DNA from: Acetispira formosa (nom. nud.)
Lineage (GTDB): Bacteria > Desulfobacterota > Desulfarculia > Adiutricales > Adiutricaceae
Assembly (NCBI GenBank): GCA_023525915.1
Contig: CP026657.1
Coordinates: 620,001-684,000, forward strand
DNA length: 64,000 bases
Direction: 5' to 3'
Positions within the stretch are counted from its first letter, which is position 1. Each line of letters starts with the position of its first letter. Below, piece by piece: positions 53,301 through 61,335 of the stretch. Both the position numbers and the translations under genes were made by a program. A model generated the notes under the pieces. The model ran no database searches and was not told where the DNA came from. It saw only the letters and a program-made list of their open reading frames with translations.

Positions 53301-53480
53301 GAAAAGCGGACGATCCTGAACATCGTGTTTAAGGCCCAGGGAGGCCAGAACGGCCTGATAATCACGCCAGTTGATGACAAAACGGGGCACTTCCGTCAGT
53401 GTTTCACCACTGACGGATTTGATGTTGACAAGATTTTGCCTGAATTCAAAGTTCAGGAATGCTATCAGTTCTCTGGCCAT
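50355..53480 (-). CDS. Large dodecapeptide-repeat protein, uncharacterised
   Basis: 1041 residues, no signal peptide or membrane helix. Four parts: (1) N-terminal globular domain 1-165; (2) residues 201-533, about 26 near-contiguous units of 12 residues with consensus xLxxAVxEKLPE, one shortened to 8 and one broken by a 13-residue insert; (3) a very acidic, probably disordered region (about 535-985) with recurring short hydrophobic islands such as DYILPAEPGP, DFIFLSEPED, GYIFLPAQ, FYLDQPPAEP; (4) a basic tail rich in K/R. The repeats alternate charge and hydrophobics and would form a chain of short helices kinked by proline. I recognise no family and propose no function. The N-terminal domain resembles PilZ- or FHA-like adaptor layouts only in size. 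Confidence 0.85.
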   Translation of the reverse strand: MARELIAFLNFEFRQNLVNIKSVSGETLTEVPRFVINWRDYQAVLASLGLKHDVQDRPLFRRYLSYLSGEDLYKDLVSFQEDLRHILAEVIHTGSVPAAVWKRIFKDTNGLPMFIEPDGEGDWTPESAAEMSFHYDFSADTYRLFVLAMVRGLILNRRIFSLTIDKRGKFDLPENFEPAVESGPEREAAAPALSEAEKRSALKMAVAEELPLALSKAVAEKLPVALAAAVADKLAPAVEEKLPAALSGKVEEKLPAALNAAVIEKLPGALAESAAEKLPVVMEALVKEQLPEALSAAVDEKLGEALSDAVTLNLPEALNRAVADRLPAALSEAVEMALPDALAEAAAHRVSDEDVSRAMMAEPSQALAAAVAAELPGALSAAVEAALPEALDARVAELLPEALKTAVDDRLTAELPMAVTERLPEELARAVEAGLPEKLSLAVEAQLPDSLKAAIEDKAPAALALAVSEKLPEEMALAISAHLPDKLAESVAEHLPGELAKAVEAGLPEKLAAAVQSALPEALEAAVRQELESRIVHQHSEGPVEEITPLEDELLTIVAPDEADVSEPPSLMEDDEGTLVELVDEDSEEEDEPWIEPFPSISLPSSGPSFSISVPNLRLIDADSSISIPSPPRPMVASEDFSALPGVPDGFQEDSDTIVNEAGDSVFEAEISAPEETASGFTFVAAPIEGADDDYILPAEPGPIVERIAAAVFDDEAVKPAATEADFIFLSEPEDEPEDIEPEEIQTQWPQSEHLADLPPASDEQTAEVNKPELDGGSFSIMGPDEVHILAGPAGEVPDIDPMEYADSFHENMVEEGVALLNVSGPALVEPEDEDIASPAVFESGPTLEDEGYIFLPAQAASGIFDESGVAGGFESVAHFEDDLIDQPGLRDEEQGAPEPVTATGDFYLDQPPAEPDQDDDEPLILCERVDTDDELPAGPEPEDIAPPAESSEESSDESVELSQKELPLVAAEVENASPAGEPAEAETSEPEAADDDGWLPFLKVPSKKKTKKVPLEQRLATLDHRKKRRSDDDNQDKFDF

Positions 53481-53767
53481 TAATTTGGTGCCTGTATTAT
53501 TTTAGTTTAAGCCCGTGCGCCGCTTCAGGCTGTGTGTGGTAGGCCTTTCATATAAATTTAAGAACTTATCAGGCACTCATCATAAGCAGACCGTAATACA
53601 GAAATCAAAGGGCCGTACCAGATGTGCGCTGAAAAACACAACTTACACCATTATATAGAGCTTGTCGGCCATGTCAACGATTGATATCCCCTTAGCGGCC
53701 CTATTTGGCTTTAGGCCGCAGGCGGGAGCGAAAAACTTATACGAAAGCCGCCAAAGATTAATCAGGC
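53481..53767. other. Intergenic region between proA and the repeat protein gene
   Basis: 287 bp. AT-rich near 53555-53690, possible promoter of the repeat-protein gene. No hairpin elements or genes were seen. Confidence 0.4.
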
Positions 53768-55024
53768 TCAACGTTCCTGCCCGTTGCCGGTAACGATAAA
53801 CCTAGTAGTGGTCAGTTCCCGCAAACCCATCGGGCCATAAGCGTGAAGACGGGTGGTGCTGATGCCTATTTCCGCGCCCAGCCCCAGACATCCGCCGTCA
53901 TTGAGCCGGGATGAGGCGTTGACCATGACACAGCCCGCCTCTACCGCCCGCTGAAAGTGAGCGCCGCGAGCGCCATCCCGTGTGACAATTACTTCAGTGT
54001 GATTGGAGCCATATCGGGCGATGTGATCAAGGGCCGCCTCATAATCGGGCACGACTTTAACGGCCACAATGAGATCGAGAAATTCGCGGCCCCAATCTTC
54101 GTCTTCCGCTTTTTCAGCCTGGGGCAGTAAATTGGCGGCTTCGGGATCGGCTTTAATGGTGACGCCCTTTTTCTCTAACGCCGCCCCCAGTTTGGGCAGA
54201 AAATCCGCCGCCACGGTCTGATGCACCAGAAGGGCTTCCAGGCTGTTGCAGGTGGAGGGCCGCTGGGTTTTGCCGTTGACGGCCAGATTCAGGGCCATAT
54301 CAAGATCGGCCGCCTCATCGACATAGAGGTGGCAGACCCCTTTAAAATGTTTGAGCACCGGGATGCGGCTGTTTTCACTGACAAAGCGGATCAGCCCTTC
54401 CCCGCCGCGCGGGATGACCAGATCGATGATTTCGCTGAGCTTCAGCATTTCCCGCAAATCATCGCGGTCAACAGTGGTCAGAACGGTGACCGCTTCCGTG
54501 GCCAGGGCAACGCTGGCCAGGGCTTCATTAAAGCATGATTGGAGAGTTTCGGCGGTGTGGGACATTTCCTTGCCGCATTTGACTATCAGACCGTTGCCGC
54601 TTTTGATGGTGAGCGCCCCAGCTTCCACCAGAGCGCCCGGGCGGGCTTCGCAGATGAAAGCGATGAGCCCAAGGGGAATGCGGAGACGGCGGACTGTGAG
54701 GCCGTTTTCGAGAACGCGTTCGTCTTCAACCGCGCCCACGGGGTCGGCCAGCGAACGGACGTTGGCCACAGCGGAGGCCAGCTCCCGGAGGCGTGATTCG
54801 TTGAGGCTGAGGCGGTCGATAATATGGGGGGGGATGCCTTTGTCGGCGGCCTCTTTCACATCAAGGGCGTTGGCCGCGAGAATTGAGGCCGAATTTTTCA
54901 AGAGGGCTGTTTCAAGGGCGGAAAGGGTTTGATTCTTTAAATCGGTCGTGGCCAGGGCCAGCCTGCGGGCGGCTTTGGCGGCGGCTCCGGCGGTTTCCAG
55001 TATGGATTGATTATTGACGCTCAT
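53768..55024 (-). CDS. proA: Glutamate-5-semialdehyde dehydrogenase
   Basis: 418 residues. Reduces gamma-glutamyl phosphate to the semialdehyde in proline synthesis. Catalytic Cys259 in KTQRPSTCNSLEALLVH, plus IAFICEARPGALVEAGALTI and NASSRLNDGGCLGLGAEIGIS. proB is not adjacent. Flanked upstream by a double-hairpin repeat element. Confidence 0.95.
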   Translation of the reverse strand: MSVNNQSILETAGAAAKAARRLALATTDLKNQTLSALETALLKNSASILAANALDVKEAADKGIPPHIIDRLSLNESRLRELASAVANVRSLADPVGAVEDERVLENGLTVRRLRIPLGLIAFICEARPGALVEAGALTIKSGNGLIVKCGKEMSHTAETLQSCFNEALASVALATEAVTVLTTVDRDDLREMLKLSEIIDLVIPRGGEGLIRFVSENSRIPVLKHFKGVCHLYVDEAADLDMALNLAVNGKTQRPSTCNSLEALLVHQTVAADFLPKLGAALEKKGVTIKADPEAANLLPQAEKAEDEDWGREFLDLIVAVKVVPDYEAALDHIARYGSNHTEVIVTRDGARGAHFQRAVEAGCVMVNASSRLNDGGCLGLGAEIGISTTRLHAYGPMGLRELTTTRFIVTGNGQER

Positions 55025-55307
55025 AATTTGCCCCGTCTAACATTTAAAATTTCGATTATCCTATAACCCGCCGTGAGCCGGGGATTGCTTTTTGTCCCGT
55101 CTCCATTCCAGAAGTCTTTAGTCACGGAGCCGGGACAAAAAACAATCCCCGGCTCACGGCTCCCACTCGGCCAGGCATACCTTTCAGCCCTTAAGAAGTC
55201 GACCAGGTAGCCGCCGGGAGAAATGTTTTTGCCCGGCTCCGGTGACTAAAGACCCCCGGAACCGGAGCCGGGCAAAAACATTTCTCCCGGCGGCGGCCAC
55301 TCGCCGC
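55025..55307. repeat. Double-hairpin element, copy 3 (inverted)
   Basis: Hairpin B at 55070-55160 and hairpin A at 55210-55294, with the linker between, form the mirror image of the copy at 1937-2158. Stem A is almost identical to copy 1 over about 30 bp of each arm. It sits between RNase J and proA, both on the minus strand, so it may also end transcription. Confidence 0.9.
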
Positions 55308-57026
55308 TCAGCCCTCTGAATCATCATTATCGCCTTCAAACTGATCAGAGCCCAGCACTATCACCTGCGGCCAGATGGAAGGGCGGCGGCTGATGGAATG
55401 GCGGAAAAGCGAACGCACTTCCTTTTGCAAAAGGGACGACAGAGGCTCGGTGTCGGAACGGCCGTCCGGGCTGAAGCCCTCTGCGCCCGCGTCGTACCAG
55501 TCATTGACCACCCGTTCGGCCACTTCAGCCGCTTCCAGGGTCAGGTCGAAATCGCTCTCGTAATGGACGCCGGAAATGGCCACTGTCGGCCGGGTCAGAA
55601 GCCCGCCGATATTCGACACGACCACCGTCACCACCACCAGTCCGCCTCCGGCCAGCTTTAAGCGGTTGCGGAAAATCGGATCTTCCGGTTCGCCCAGACG
55701 GTTGCCGTCCACCACTTTGCGGCCGCTCTGAACCACTTCGCCAAAATGCGCGCCGTCGTCATCAATGGTCAGGCTGCGGCCGTTTTCCAAAATCCAGATT
55801 TGATCGTTCTCCCAGCCCAGACTGCGGGCCAGATCACCGTGGCGAATCAGCTTGTGGGTCTCGCCGTGGATGGGAACGAAATATTTGGGGCGGGTCAAAT
55901 TCAGCATCAGCTTCAATTCCTCAGCCTGCCCGTGACCTGAAGTATGAACCTTCACGGCCTTGCCGTCCAGCACCCGTGCGCCCTGACGGTAAAAAAGATC
56001 GATCAGGCGGGTGATGGCTTTCTCATGGCCGGGGATGGACCGGGCCGACAGAATCACCGTGTCGCCCTTCTTGATGCTGATCTGCTTGTGGTCGCCGTGG
56101 GCCATGCGGGTCAGGGCGCTCATCGGTTCACCCTGGCTGCCGGTGGCTACGATCACCAATTCGCTGTCCGGGACGTCGGCCGATTCAGCCAAAGTCACTT
56201 CGTCATCATCGCCGATTTCCAGATAGCCCAGGCTCTTGGCCAGCTTCACGCTGTGAATCATGCCCCGCCCCTCGAAAACCATCTTGCGCCCGGCCGCCTT
56301 GGCCGCGCGGGCCACCTGACGGATGCGGGCCAGACTGGAGGCGAAGCAGGCCAGAATCACCCGGCCATCGGCTTTGTTAAAAATTTTGGTCAGGGTGCGG
56401 CCCACCACCGTTTCGCTGTCGGTGCAGCCGGGCATATCCGCGTTGGTGGAATCGGATAAAAGCAGCAAAACGCCATTCTCGCCATATTCGGCAAATTTAT
56501 ACAGGTCGACCCGGTCATCAGTGTTGGCCTGGTCGATCTTGAAATCGCCGGTGTGGACAATGGCCCCAAGGGGAGTGTTTATGGCCACCCCCACGCCGTC
56601 CAGAATACTGTGATTGACGCGGATGAACTCCAGATCGAAAGGCCCGGTCGTCAGGCGGGTGCGCGGCGCGATTTCAATCAGGTCGGCCTTGTCCACATGG
56701 GCTTCCTTCAGGCGCTGTTCGGCCATGGCCAAAGTCAGGCGGGTGCCGTAGACCGGCACATTCTCCAGCTCGCGCAGAAGAAACCCGGCCGCGCCGATGT
56801 GATCTTCATGCCCGTGGGTCAGCACCAATCCGCTGATGCGGTCAGCCCGCTCAATCAGCCAGGTGAAATCCGGTATGACCAGATCCACGCCGGGCATGGT
56901 GGTTTCATCCGGGAACATCAGCCCCGCGTCGATCACCAGAATGCGGCCCTCATACTCGATGGCCATGCAGTTGATGCCGATCTCGCCCAAACCTCCCAAG
57001 GGGATTATGTTGATTTCAGTAGCCAC
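55308..57026 (-). CDS. rnj: Ribonuclease J
   Basis: 572 residues. Metallo-beta-lactamase/beta-CASP nuclease: HGHEDHIGAAGFLL gives the zinc ligands, then VHTGDFKID, LSDSTNAD and, in the beta-CASP part, HTSGHGQAEEL and PIHGETH. It has endo- and 5'-exonuclease activity in mRNA decay. The GTG start lies nine bases after the lepA stop. Acidic C-terminal tail. Confidence 0.95.
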   Translation of the reverse strand: MATEINIIPLGGLGEIGINCMAIEYEGRILVIDAGLMFPDETTMPGVDLVIPDFTWLIERADRISGLVLTHGHEDHIGAAGFLLRELENVPVYGTRLTLAMAEQRLKEAHVDKADLIEIAPRTRLTTGPFDLEFIRVNHSILDGVGVAINTPLGAIVHTGDFKIDQANTDDRVDLYKFAEYGENGVLLLLSDSTNADMPGCTDSETVVGRTLTKIFNKADGRVILACFASSLARIRQVARAAKAAGRKMVFEGRGMIHSVKLAKSLGYLEIGDDDEVTLAESADVPDSELVIVATGSQGEPMSALTRMAHGDHKQISIKKGDTVILSARSIPGHEKAITRLIDLFYRQGARVLDGKAVKVHTSGHGQAEELKLMLNLTRPKYFVPIHGETHKLIRHGDLARSLGWENDQIWILENGRSLTIDDDGAHFGEVVQSGRKVVDGNRLGEPEDPIFRNRLKLAGGGLVVVTVVVSNIGGLLTRPTVAISGVHYESDFDLTLEAAEVAERVVNDWYDAGAEGFSPDGRSDTEPLSSLLQKEVRSLFRHSISRRPSIWPQVIVLGSDQFEGDNDDSEG

Positions 57027-57034
57027 GGGTTAAA

Positions 57035-58831
57035 TTAATCCTCATCCGTTTTAAGAACGGCCACAAAGGCGCTCTGCGGCACTTCAATCTGGCCGACCAT
57101 CTTCATGCGCTTCTTGCCCTTCTTCTGTTTTTCCAACAGCTTTCTCTTGCGGCTGATGTCGCCGCCGTAGCATTTGGCCGTAACGTCCTTGCGGAAAGCG
57201 CTGATGGTGGAGCGGGCGATGATCTGCCCGCCGATAGCCCCCTGAATGGCTATTTTGAACTGCTGGCGGGGCAGTTCATCCTTCAGGCGTTCGCACATGT
57301 TCAAGGCCCGCTCGCGGGAACGTTCGCGGTGGACGATTACCGACAGGGCATCGACCTTTTCACCGTTCAACAGAATATCGACCTTTACCAGATCGTTTAT
57401 CCGGTAATCCAGCATTTCGTAGTCAAAGCTGCCATAGCCCTGGGTGACGGACTTCAGCCGGTCGTAAAAATCATAGACTATTTCAGCCAGCGGCAGTTCG
57501 AAGGATATTTCCACCCGGCCGGGGGTGGGATAATGCATCTGCGAGTTGACTCCGCGCCGGTCCAGCCCCAGCTTCATGATGGCCCCGATGTAACGCTCCG
57601 GGGCCATGATTGAGGCGCGGATATAGGGTTCGTAGGCTTTATCGATGTAAACCGGATCGGGATAATCCTGCGGGTTATCGATCTCCAGTTCCTGGCCGTC
57701 TTTCAGGAGGAATTTGTAGCGCACCGAAGGCGCGGTCATGATGATGGATTGATCGAACTCGCGCTCCAGACGTTCCTGCACGATTTCCAGATGCAGAAGC
57801 CCCAGGAAACCGCAACGGAAACCCAGCCCCAGAGCGGCGGAGCTGTCTTTCTGATAGATCAGGGCCGCGTCGTTGAGCTTGTATTTCTCCAAAGCTTCGG
57901 CCAGTGAGAGATAGTCGTCAGCCGCCACCGGGTAGATGGACGAGAAGACCACCGGCAGAACTTCCTTAAACCCGGCCAGCGGCTCGTCCGTCGGGCGGTC
58001 GGCCAGGGTCATGGTGTCGCCGATGGCCACGTCAGCCACTGTCTTGATCCCGGCGATGACGTAGCCGACCATACCGGCCGACAGCTCTTTCACCGGCTCA
58101 CGATTCAAGCGGAAAAGGCCGACTTCCTCCACCCGGTGCTCAGCCTTGTTGGACATGAGCATAATGGTGTCGCCCGCCTTGAGGCGGCCGTTCATGACGC
58201 GCACGGCCACCACTGTGCCCCGGAAGGGGTCGTAATGGGCGTCGAATATCAGGGCCGACAGCGGAGCCGCGGCGTCGCCCTTCGGCGGAGGAATGCGGTC
58301 CACAATAGCTTCCAGCACGCACGATAGCCCCTGCCCGGTTTTGGCCGAGCACTGCACGGCCTCTTCCGGGTCCAGGCCCAGATCGCGCTCAATCTGCTCT
58401 TTGGCCGATTCTATGTCGGCGGCCGGGAGGTCGATTTTATTGATCACCGGCACAATGGTCAGGTCATGCTCCATGGCCGCGTAAAGGTTGGCCAGGGTTT
58501 GGGCTTCTACGCCCTGGGCCGCGTCCACCAGGAGCAGCACGCCCTCGCAGGAGGCCAGGGCCCGCGAAACTTCATAGGAAAAATCCACATGGCCGGGAGT
58601 GTCGATCAGGTTGAATTCATATTTCTGACCGTCCGGCGCGGTGTAAGGCAGGGTGACGGCGCTGGATTTAATGGTGATGCCGCGTTCGCGCTCCAGATCC
58701 ATGCTGTCGAGAATCTGGCTGCGGAACTGCCGCTCGTCGACCAGCCCCACTTCCTGGATGAGCCGGTCGGCAAGGGTGGATTTACCGTGATCGATGTGGG
58801 CGACTATTGAGAAGTTTCGGATATTCTTCAT
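57035..58831 (-). CDS. lepA: Elongation factor 4 (LepA)
   Basis: 598 residues, the normal length. GTPase that acts on stalled ribosomes. G1 HIDHGKSTLADRL, DTPGHVDFSYEVSRAL, NKIDLPAAD, and a C-terminal domain ending KKRMKMVGQIEVPQSAFVAV. The ATG at 58831 gives the canonical N-terminus MKNIRNFSIVAHIDHG; the open frame extends 16 codons upstream. GAGG precedes at a slightly long distance. Confidence 0.96.
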   Translation of the reverse strand: MKNIRNFSIVAHIDHGKSTLADRLIQEVGLVDERQFRSQILDSMDLERERGITIKSSAVTLPYTAPDGQKYEFNLIDTPGHVDFSYEVSRALASCEGVLLLVDAAQGVEAQTLANLYAAMEHDLTIVPVINKIDLPAADIESAKEQIERDLGLDPEEAVQCSAKTGQGLSCVLEAIVDRIPPPKGDAAAPLSALIFDAHYDPFRGTVVAVRVMNGRLKAGDTIMLMSNKAEHRVEEVGLFRLNREPVKELSAGMVGYVIAGIKTVADVAIGDTMTLADRPTDEPLAGFKEVLPVVFSSIYPVAADDYLSLAEALEKYKLNDAALIYQKDSSAALGLGFRCGFLGLLHLEIVQERLEREFDQSIIMTAPSVRYKFLLKDGQELEIDNPQDYPDPVYIDKAYEPYIRASIMAPERYIGAIMKLGLDRRGVNSQMHYPTPGRVEISFELPLAEIVYDFYDRLKSVTQGYGSFDYEMLDYRINDLVKVDILLNGEKVDALSVIVHRERSRERALNMCERLKDELPRQQFKIAIQGAIGGQIIARSTISAFRKDVTAKCYGGDISRKRKLLEKQKKGKKRMKMVGQIEVPQSAFVAVLKTDED

Positions 58832-58941
58832 TAAAAATAAGCCTCTGCATAATATAAAAGCCGCCGGACGGCGGACCATCGCATATTATACATAAAATAT
58901 ATATTATCAGCAACAAGATAATCAGAGCAATCGTTTGGAAG

Positions 58942-59336
58942 CGGCAAAGGTAAAACCCGGCCGTGCGGGCGAAAAAATTTCTGACGTCGCTCGTAATTTT
59001 CTCTTATTCCCGGCCGGGTGGCTTTTGCGGCATTTTGTCTGTCAATGCCCGTCCGGGGAGCAAAATTACGAGCGACTTACAGAAAATTTTTCGCCCGCAC
59101 GGCCTGGTCAGTCTCGGCGTTTGGAAGAGTGGCTGTTGCGGTCTTTCTCTGTGAGCCAACCAAGTCCAGGAGGGCGGGGCGGTGAGATTTCTCCAGAGGG
59201 GACCACGATTTTTGCTCCCCGGACGGGCACTTACAGACAAAATGCCGCTGAAGCCACCCGGCCGGGAATAAGAGAAAAATCGGGGGCCACTATGGAGATA
59301 TCTCACCGCCCCGCCCTCCGGGTTTTACCTTTGCCG
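58942..59336. repeat. AATTACGAGCGAC element, copy 2, with perfect 19-bp terminal inverted repeats
   Basis: Begins CGGCAAAGGTAAAACCCGG (58942-58960) and ends with its exact complement (59318-59336). The left part (58959-59104) is a 146-bp inverted repeat matching 8599-8744. The right part includes an inverted copy of the central piece (GCTCCCCGGACGGGC, AGCCACCCGGCCGGGAATAA). No transposase. MITE-like in layout. Confidence 0.85.
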
Positions 59337-59365
59337 ATCGCACGCAATTGCCTAATAAGCAATTC

Positions 59366-59394
59366 TTGACAGATTTACACAGCTATGGTTAAAT
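59366..59394 (+). promoter_or_regulatory. Sigma-70-type promoter of the structured-leader gene
   Basis: TTGACA (59366-59371), 17-bp spacer, TTAAAT (59389-59394). The -35 is perfect and the spacing ideal. Transcription would start near 59401, about 210 nt before the ATG. Confidence 0.7.
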
Positions 59395-59400
59395 TTCGAA

Positions 59401-59600
59401 AGGTGATCGTAACACCTTATAACCACGAGACCAACCACAACCAGCAATGCTTATTGTTGTGGTTTCCTGATCCCAAAATGTAACTTGGGCCGGGAGTGTG
59501 AGGGAAATGTCCAGGGGCTTGCCCTAAATACCCTCCGCCGTTCTCGTGGCGGTTACGAGCTCCCGGCCCCTAATTTCTTGGGGTCATCGTAAAACAACAC
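59401..59600 (+). ncRNA. Candidate structured 5' leader or small RNA
   Basis: Stems visible by eye: AACCACAAC/GTTGTGGTT (59433-59464); a closing stem GGGCCGGGAG/CTCCCGGCCC (59487-59496 with 59560-59569) around GAGGG/CCCTC (59500-59504 with 59531-59535) and CCGCC/GGCGG (about 59535-59552). Two alternative pairings compete with the closing stem: CCCAA/TTGGG (59472-59489) and CCCC/GGGG (59567-59583). Competing stems ahead of a gene are typical of a regulatory leader. I do not recognise a known riboswitch class. Confidence 0.5.
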
Positions 59601-59612
59601 GAGGTCCATCAC

Positions 59613-60053
59613 ATGCAACGCAAAACTCAAAAGTCCCAGGCAACACCGCCCAACAACCCCCACTTGAACCCGGACACCCTGATTGCATTGGCAGAAGAAC
59701 TTCAAAATGTAATCACCTCCATTCTGGCCTCCACCCCCCAGGAACCACCGGAAATTGACGAACCGGAGCCGAAACAAATCCGCTGCTATAGCGTTCCCGC
59801 ATTTTGCATCAGCGATGAACGAGAAATATTGCAGCAATACGAAACCGACAGTCTGATCGATCTTTTCGAAAATGCCATCTGCCACTTCAGGGTGACATCT
59901 TTCCTGTTGAAAAACTTCAATGAAAGCATTGACATGAACGGCCAGATGATCCAGATGCTGGGGGAAAGCCTGACCTACCCCATCGGAATAATTAATAAAC
60001 TCGCTTCCATTGTGGCTGATTATCAGCCGCATCCCGACCCCGTCGCCGGTTAA
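59613..60053 (+). CDS. Uncharacterised 146-residue protein behind a structured leader
   Basis: 146 residues. Polar, proline-rich N-terminal third (TPPNNPHLNPDTLIALAEE, later STPQEPPEIDEPEPKQ), then a helical region with FENAICHFRVTSFLLKNFNE and SIDMNGQMIQMLGESLTYPI. Two cysteines, no signal peptide, no membrane helix. RBS GAGG 8 nt before the ATG. I recognise no family. A promoter and long leader of its own suggest separate regulation. Confidence 0.7.
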   Translation: MQRKTQKSQATPPNNPHLNPDTLIALAEELQNVITSILASTPQEPPEIDEPEPKQIRCYSVPAFCISDEREILQQYETDSLIDLFENAICHFRVTSFLLKNFNESIDMNGQMIQMLGESLTYPIGIINKLASIVADYQPHPDPVAG

Positions 60054-60374
60054 ATATCAACAAAAATGCTGCAACCGGCGGCCAGGCTCATGGCCGCCGG
60101 TTCCAGTCGCAAACCACACTTTCACTTCAAAGCTCCCCATCTCAACTCAAGCCCCTGAAACGGCCCGGCATACAGACAACTTTAAGCCGCAATCCAATAA
60201 GTTTGACAAAGAGGGGGGCGGGATTGTAAAATGGTGAAATTATGTATTGTTTAATTCGCCGGTTTTTTTAATAGGGCAGGACCGGTTTGGGGCGCTTTCA
60301 AACCTTCCCCAAAGGCTTTCCAGCGCCAGGGCGGCGGCATCGGTCCGCGCCTTATATTTATTTGGTTGGTCATT
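60054..60374. other. Intergenic region with terminator-like hairpin upstream of folE2
   Basis: A hairpin at 60073-60102 (AACCGGCGGCCA with TGGCCGCCGGTT) follows the small gene by 20 bp and probably ends its transcript, although no T-run follows. The remaining 270 bp show only AT-rich stretches near 60225-60275 that could hold the folE2 promoter. Confidence 0.55.
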
Positions 60375-61193
60375 ATGACAGATTCTAAAAAAGACTCCAC
60401 CGACACCCCTATGGCAGACGTTCAAAACCGGCCGGATACCCGCCGCATCAGAATAAATAAAGTCGGGGTCAAAGACATCCGCTATCCCATCACCGTTATG
60501 GACAAGGCTAAAGACGCCCAGCGCACCGTGGCCTCGGTCAATATGTATGTCGATCTGCCCCATCATTACAAGGGCACGCATATGTCGCGCTTCATCGAAG
60601 TGCTCTCGACCCACCGTGACAGCATCTCCACCCAGAGCATCCCCACAATCCTTTCCGACATGAAAAAGCGTCTGGACGCCGCCTCGGCCCATCTGGAACT
60701 GACTTTTCCCTATTTCATCGAAAAGAAAGCTCCCGTCTCCGGGGCCGTCAGTCTCATGGAGTACACCTGCCACCTCACCGGCCACCAGTGTGACACCAAA
60801 TCCGATCTGACTGTGGGCGTAACCGTCCCCATAACCACCCTCTGCCCCTGCTCCAAGGAGATAAGCACCTTTGGCGCGCACAATCAGCGGGGCATGGTCA
60901 CAGTCGTCGTCCGTTACAACAAATTTTTCTGGATGGAGGATTTGATCCGGCTGGTGGAATCGTCCTGTTCGTCGGAAGTTTTCGCCCTTCTGAAGCGGTC
61001 TGATGAAAAGTTCGTGACAGAAGCGGCCTATGAGAACCCCATGTTTGTTGAAGACGTTGTCCGCGAAGTGGCCGTGCGGCTTCTGGCTGACGACACTTTC
61101 ACCTGGTTTTCGATAGCGGCCGAAAATTTCGAATCGATCCACAACCATTCAGCCTACGCCTACATAGAACGCTCCCGCGACGACCAAGACTAG
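60375..61193 (+). CDS. folE2: GTP cyclohydrolase FolE2
   Basis: 272 residues. Type IB GTP cyclohydrolase I, first step to folate or 7-deazaguanine compounds. Motifs: VASVNMYVDLPHHYKGTHMS, the metal-binding TLCPCSKEIS, GAHNQRG, and a C-terminal HNHSAYAYIE. The ATG at 60375 is used (a TTG lies at 60366); RBS is weak. FolE2 enzymes can use other metals and often serve under zinc limitation, but here it may simply be the only form. Confidence 0.93.
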   Translation: MTDSKKDSTDTPMADVQNRPDTRRIRINKVGVKDIRYPITVMDKAKDAQRTVASVNMYVDLPHHYKGTHMSRFIEVLSTHRDSISTQSIPTILSDMKKRLDAASAHLELTFPYFIEKKAPVSGAVSLMEYTCHLTGHQCDTKSDLTVGVTVPITTLCPCSKEISTFGAHNQRGMVTVVVRYNKFFWMEDLIRLVESSCSSEVFALLKRSDEKFVTEAAYENPMFVEDVVREVAVRLLADDTFTWFSIAAENFESIHNHSAYAYIERSRDDQD

Positions 61194-61215
61194 TGCGTGG
61201 CCCGCACTGGGCTAT
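61193..61215 (+). repeat. Partial GTGCGTGGTCCGCAC repeat
   Basis: GTGCGTGGCCCGCACTGGGC immediately after the folE2 stop codon, matching the first block of the 23607 element with two changes. Confidence 0.5.
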
Positions 61216-61335
61216 GTCTAGGTGAGTCTTTCCCGTAATCGCCGGTTTTGGCGGCTGTCATCGTATTAAGAGCGGCGCCCCCTTGGCTTTGGCCGTTTTG
61301 GTCAGGGTGCGAGTGTGAGGTTCCTGAGGGCAAAA

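Larger units (their letters stand above)
58832..59612. other. 781-bp intergenic region: composite repeat, promoter and structured leader
   Basis: Holds, in order, the start region of lepA, the composite inverted-repeat element 58942-59336, a consensus-like promoter (59366-59394) and a leader of about 210 nt with several stems (59401-59600) ahead of the small gene at 59613. Open frames within the repeat are products of the palindromes. Confidence 0.75.
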
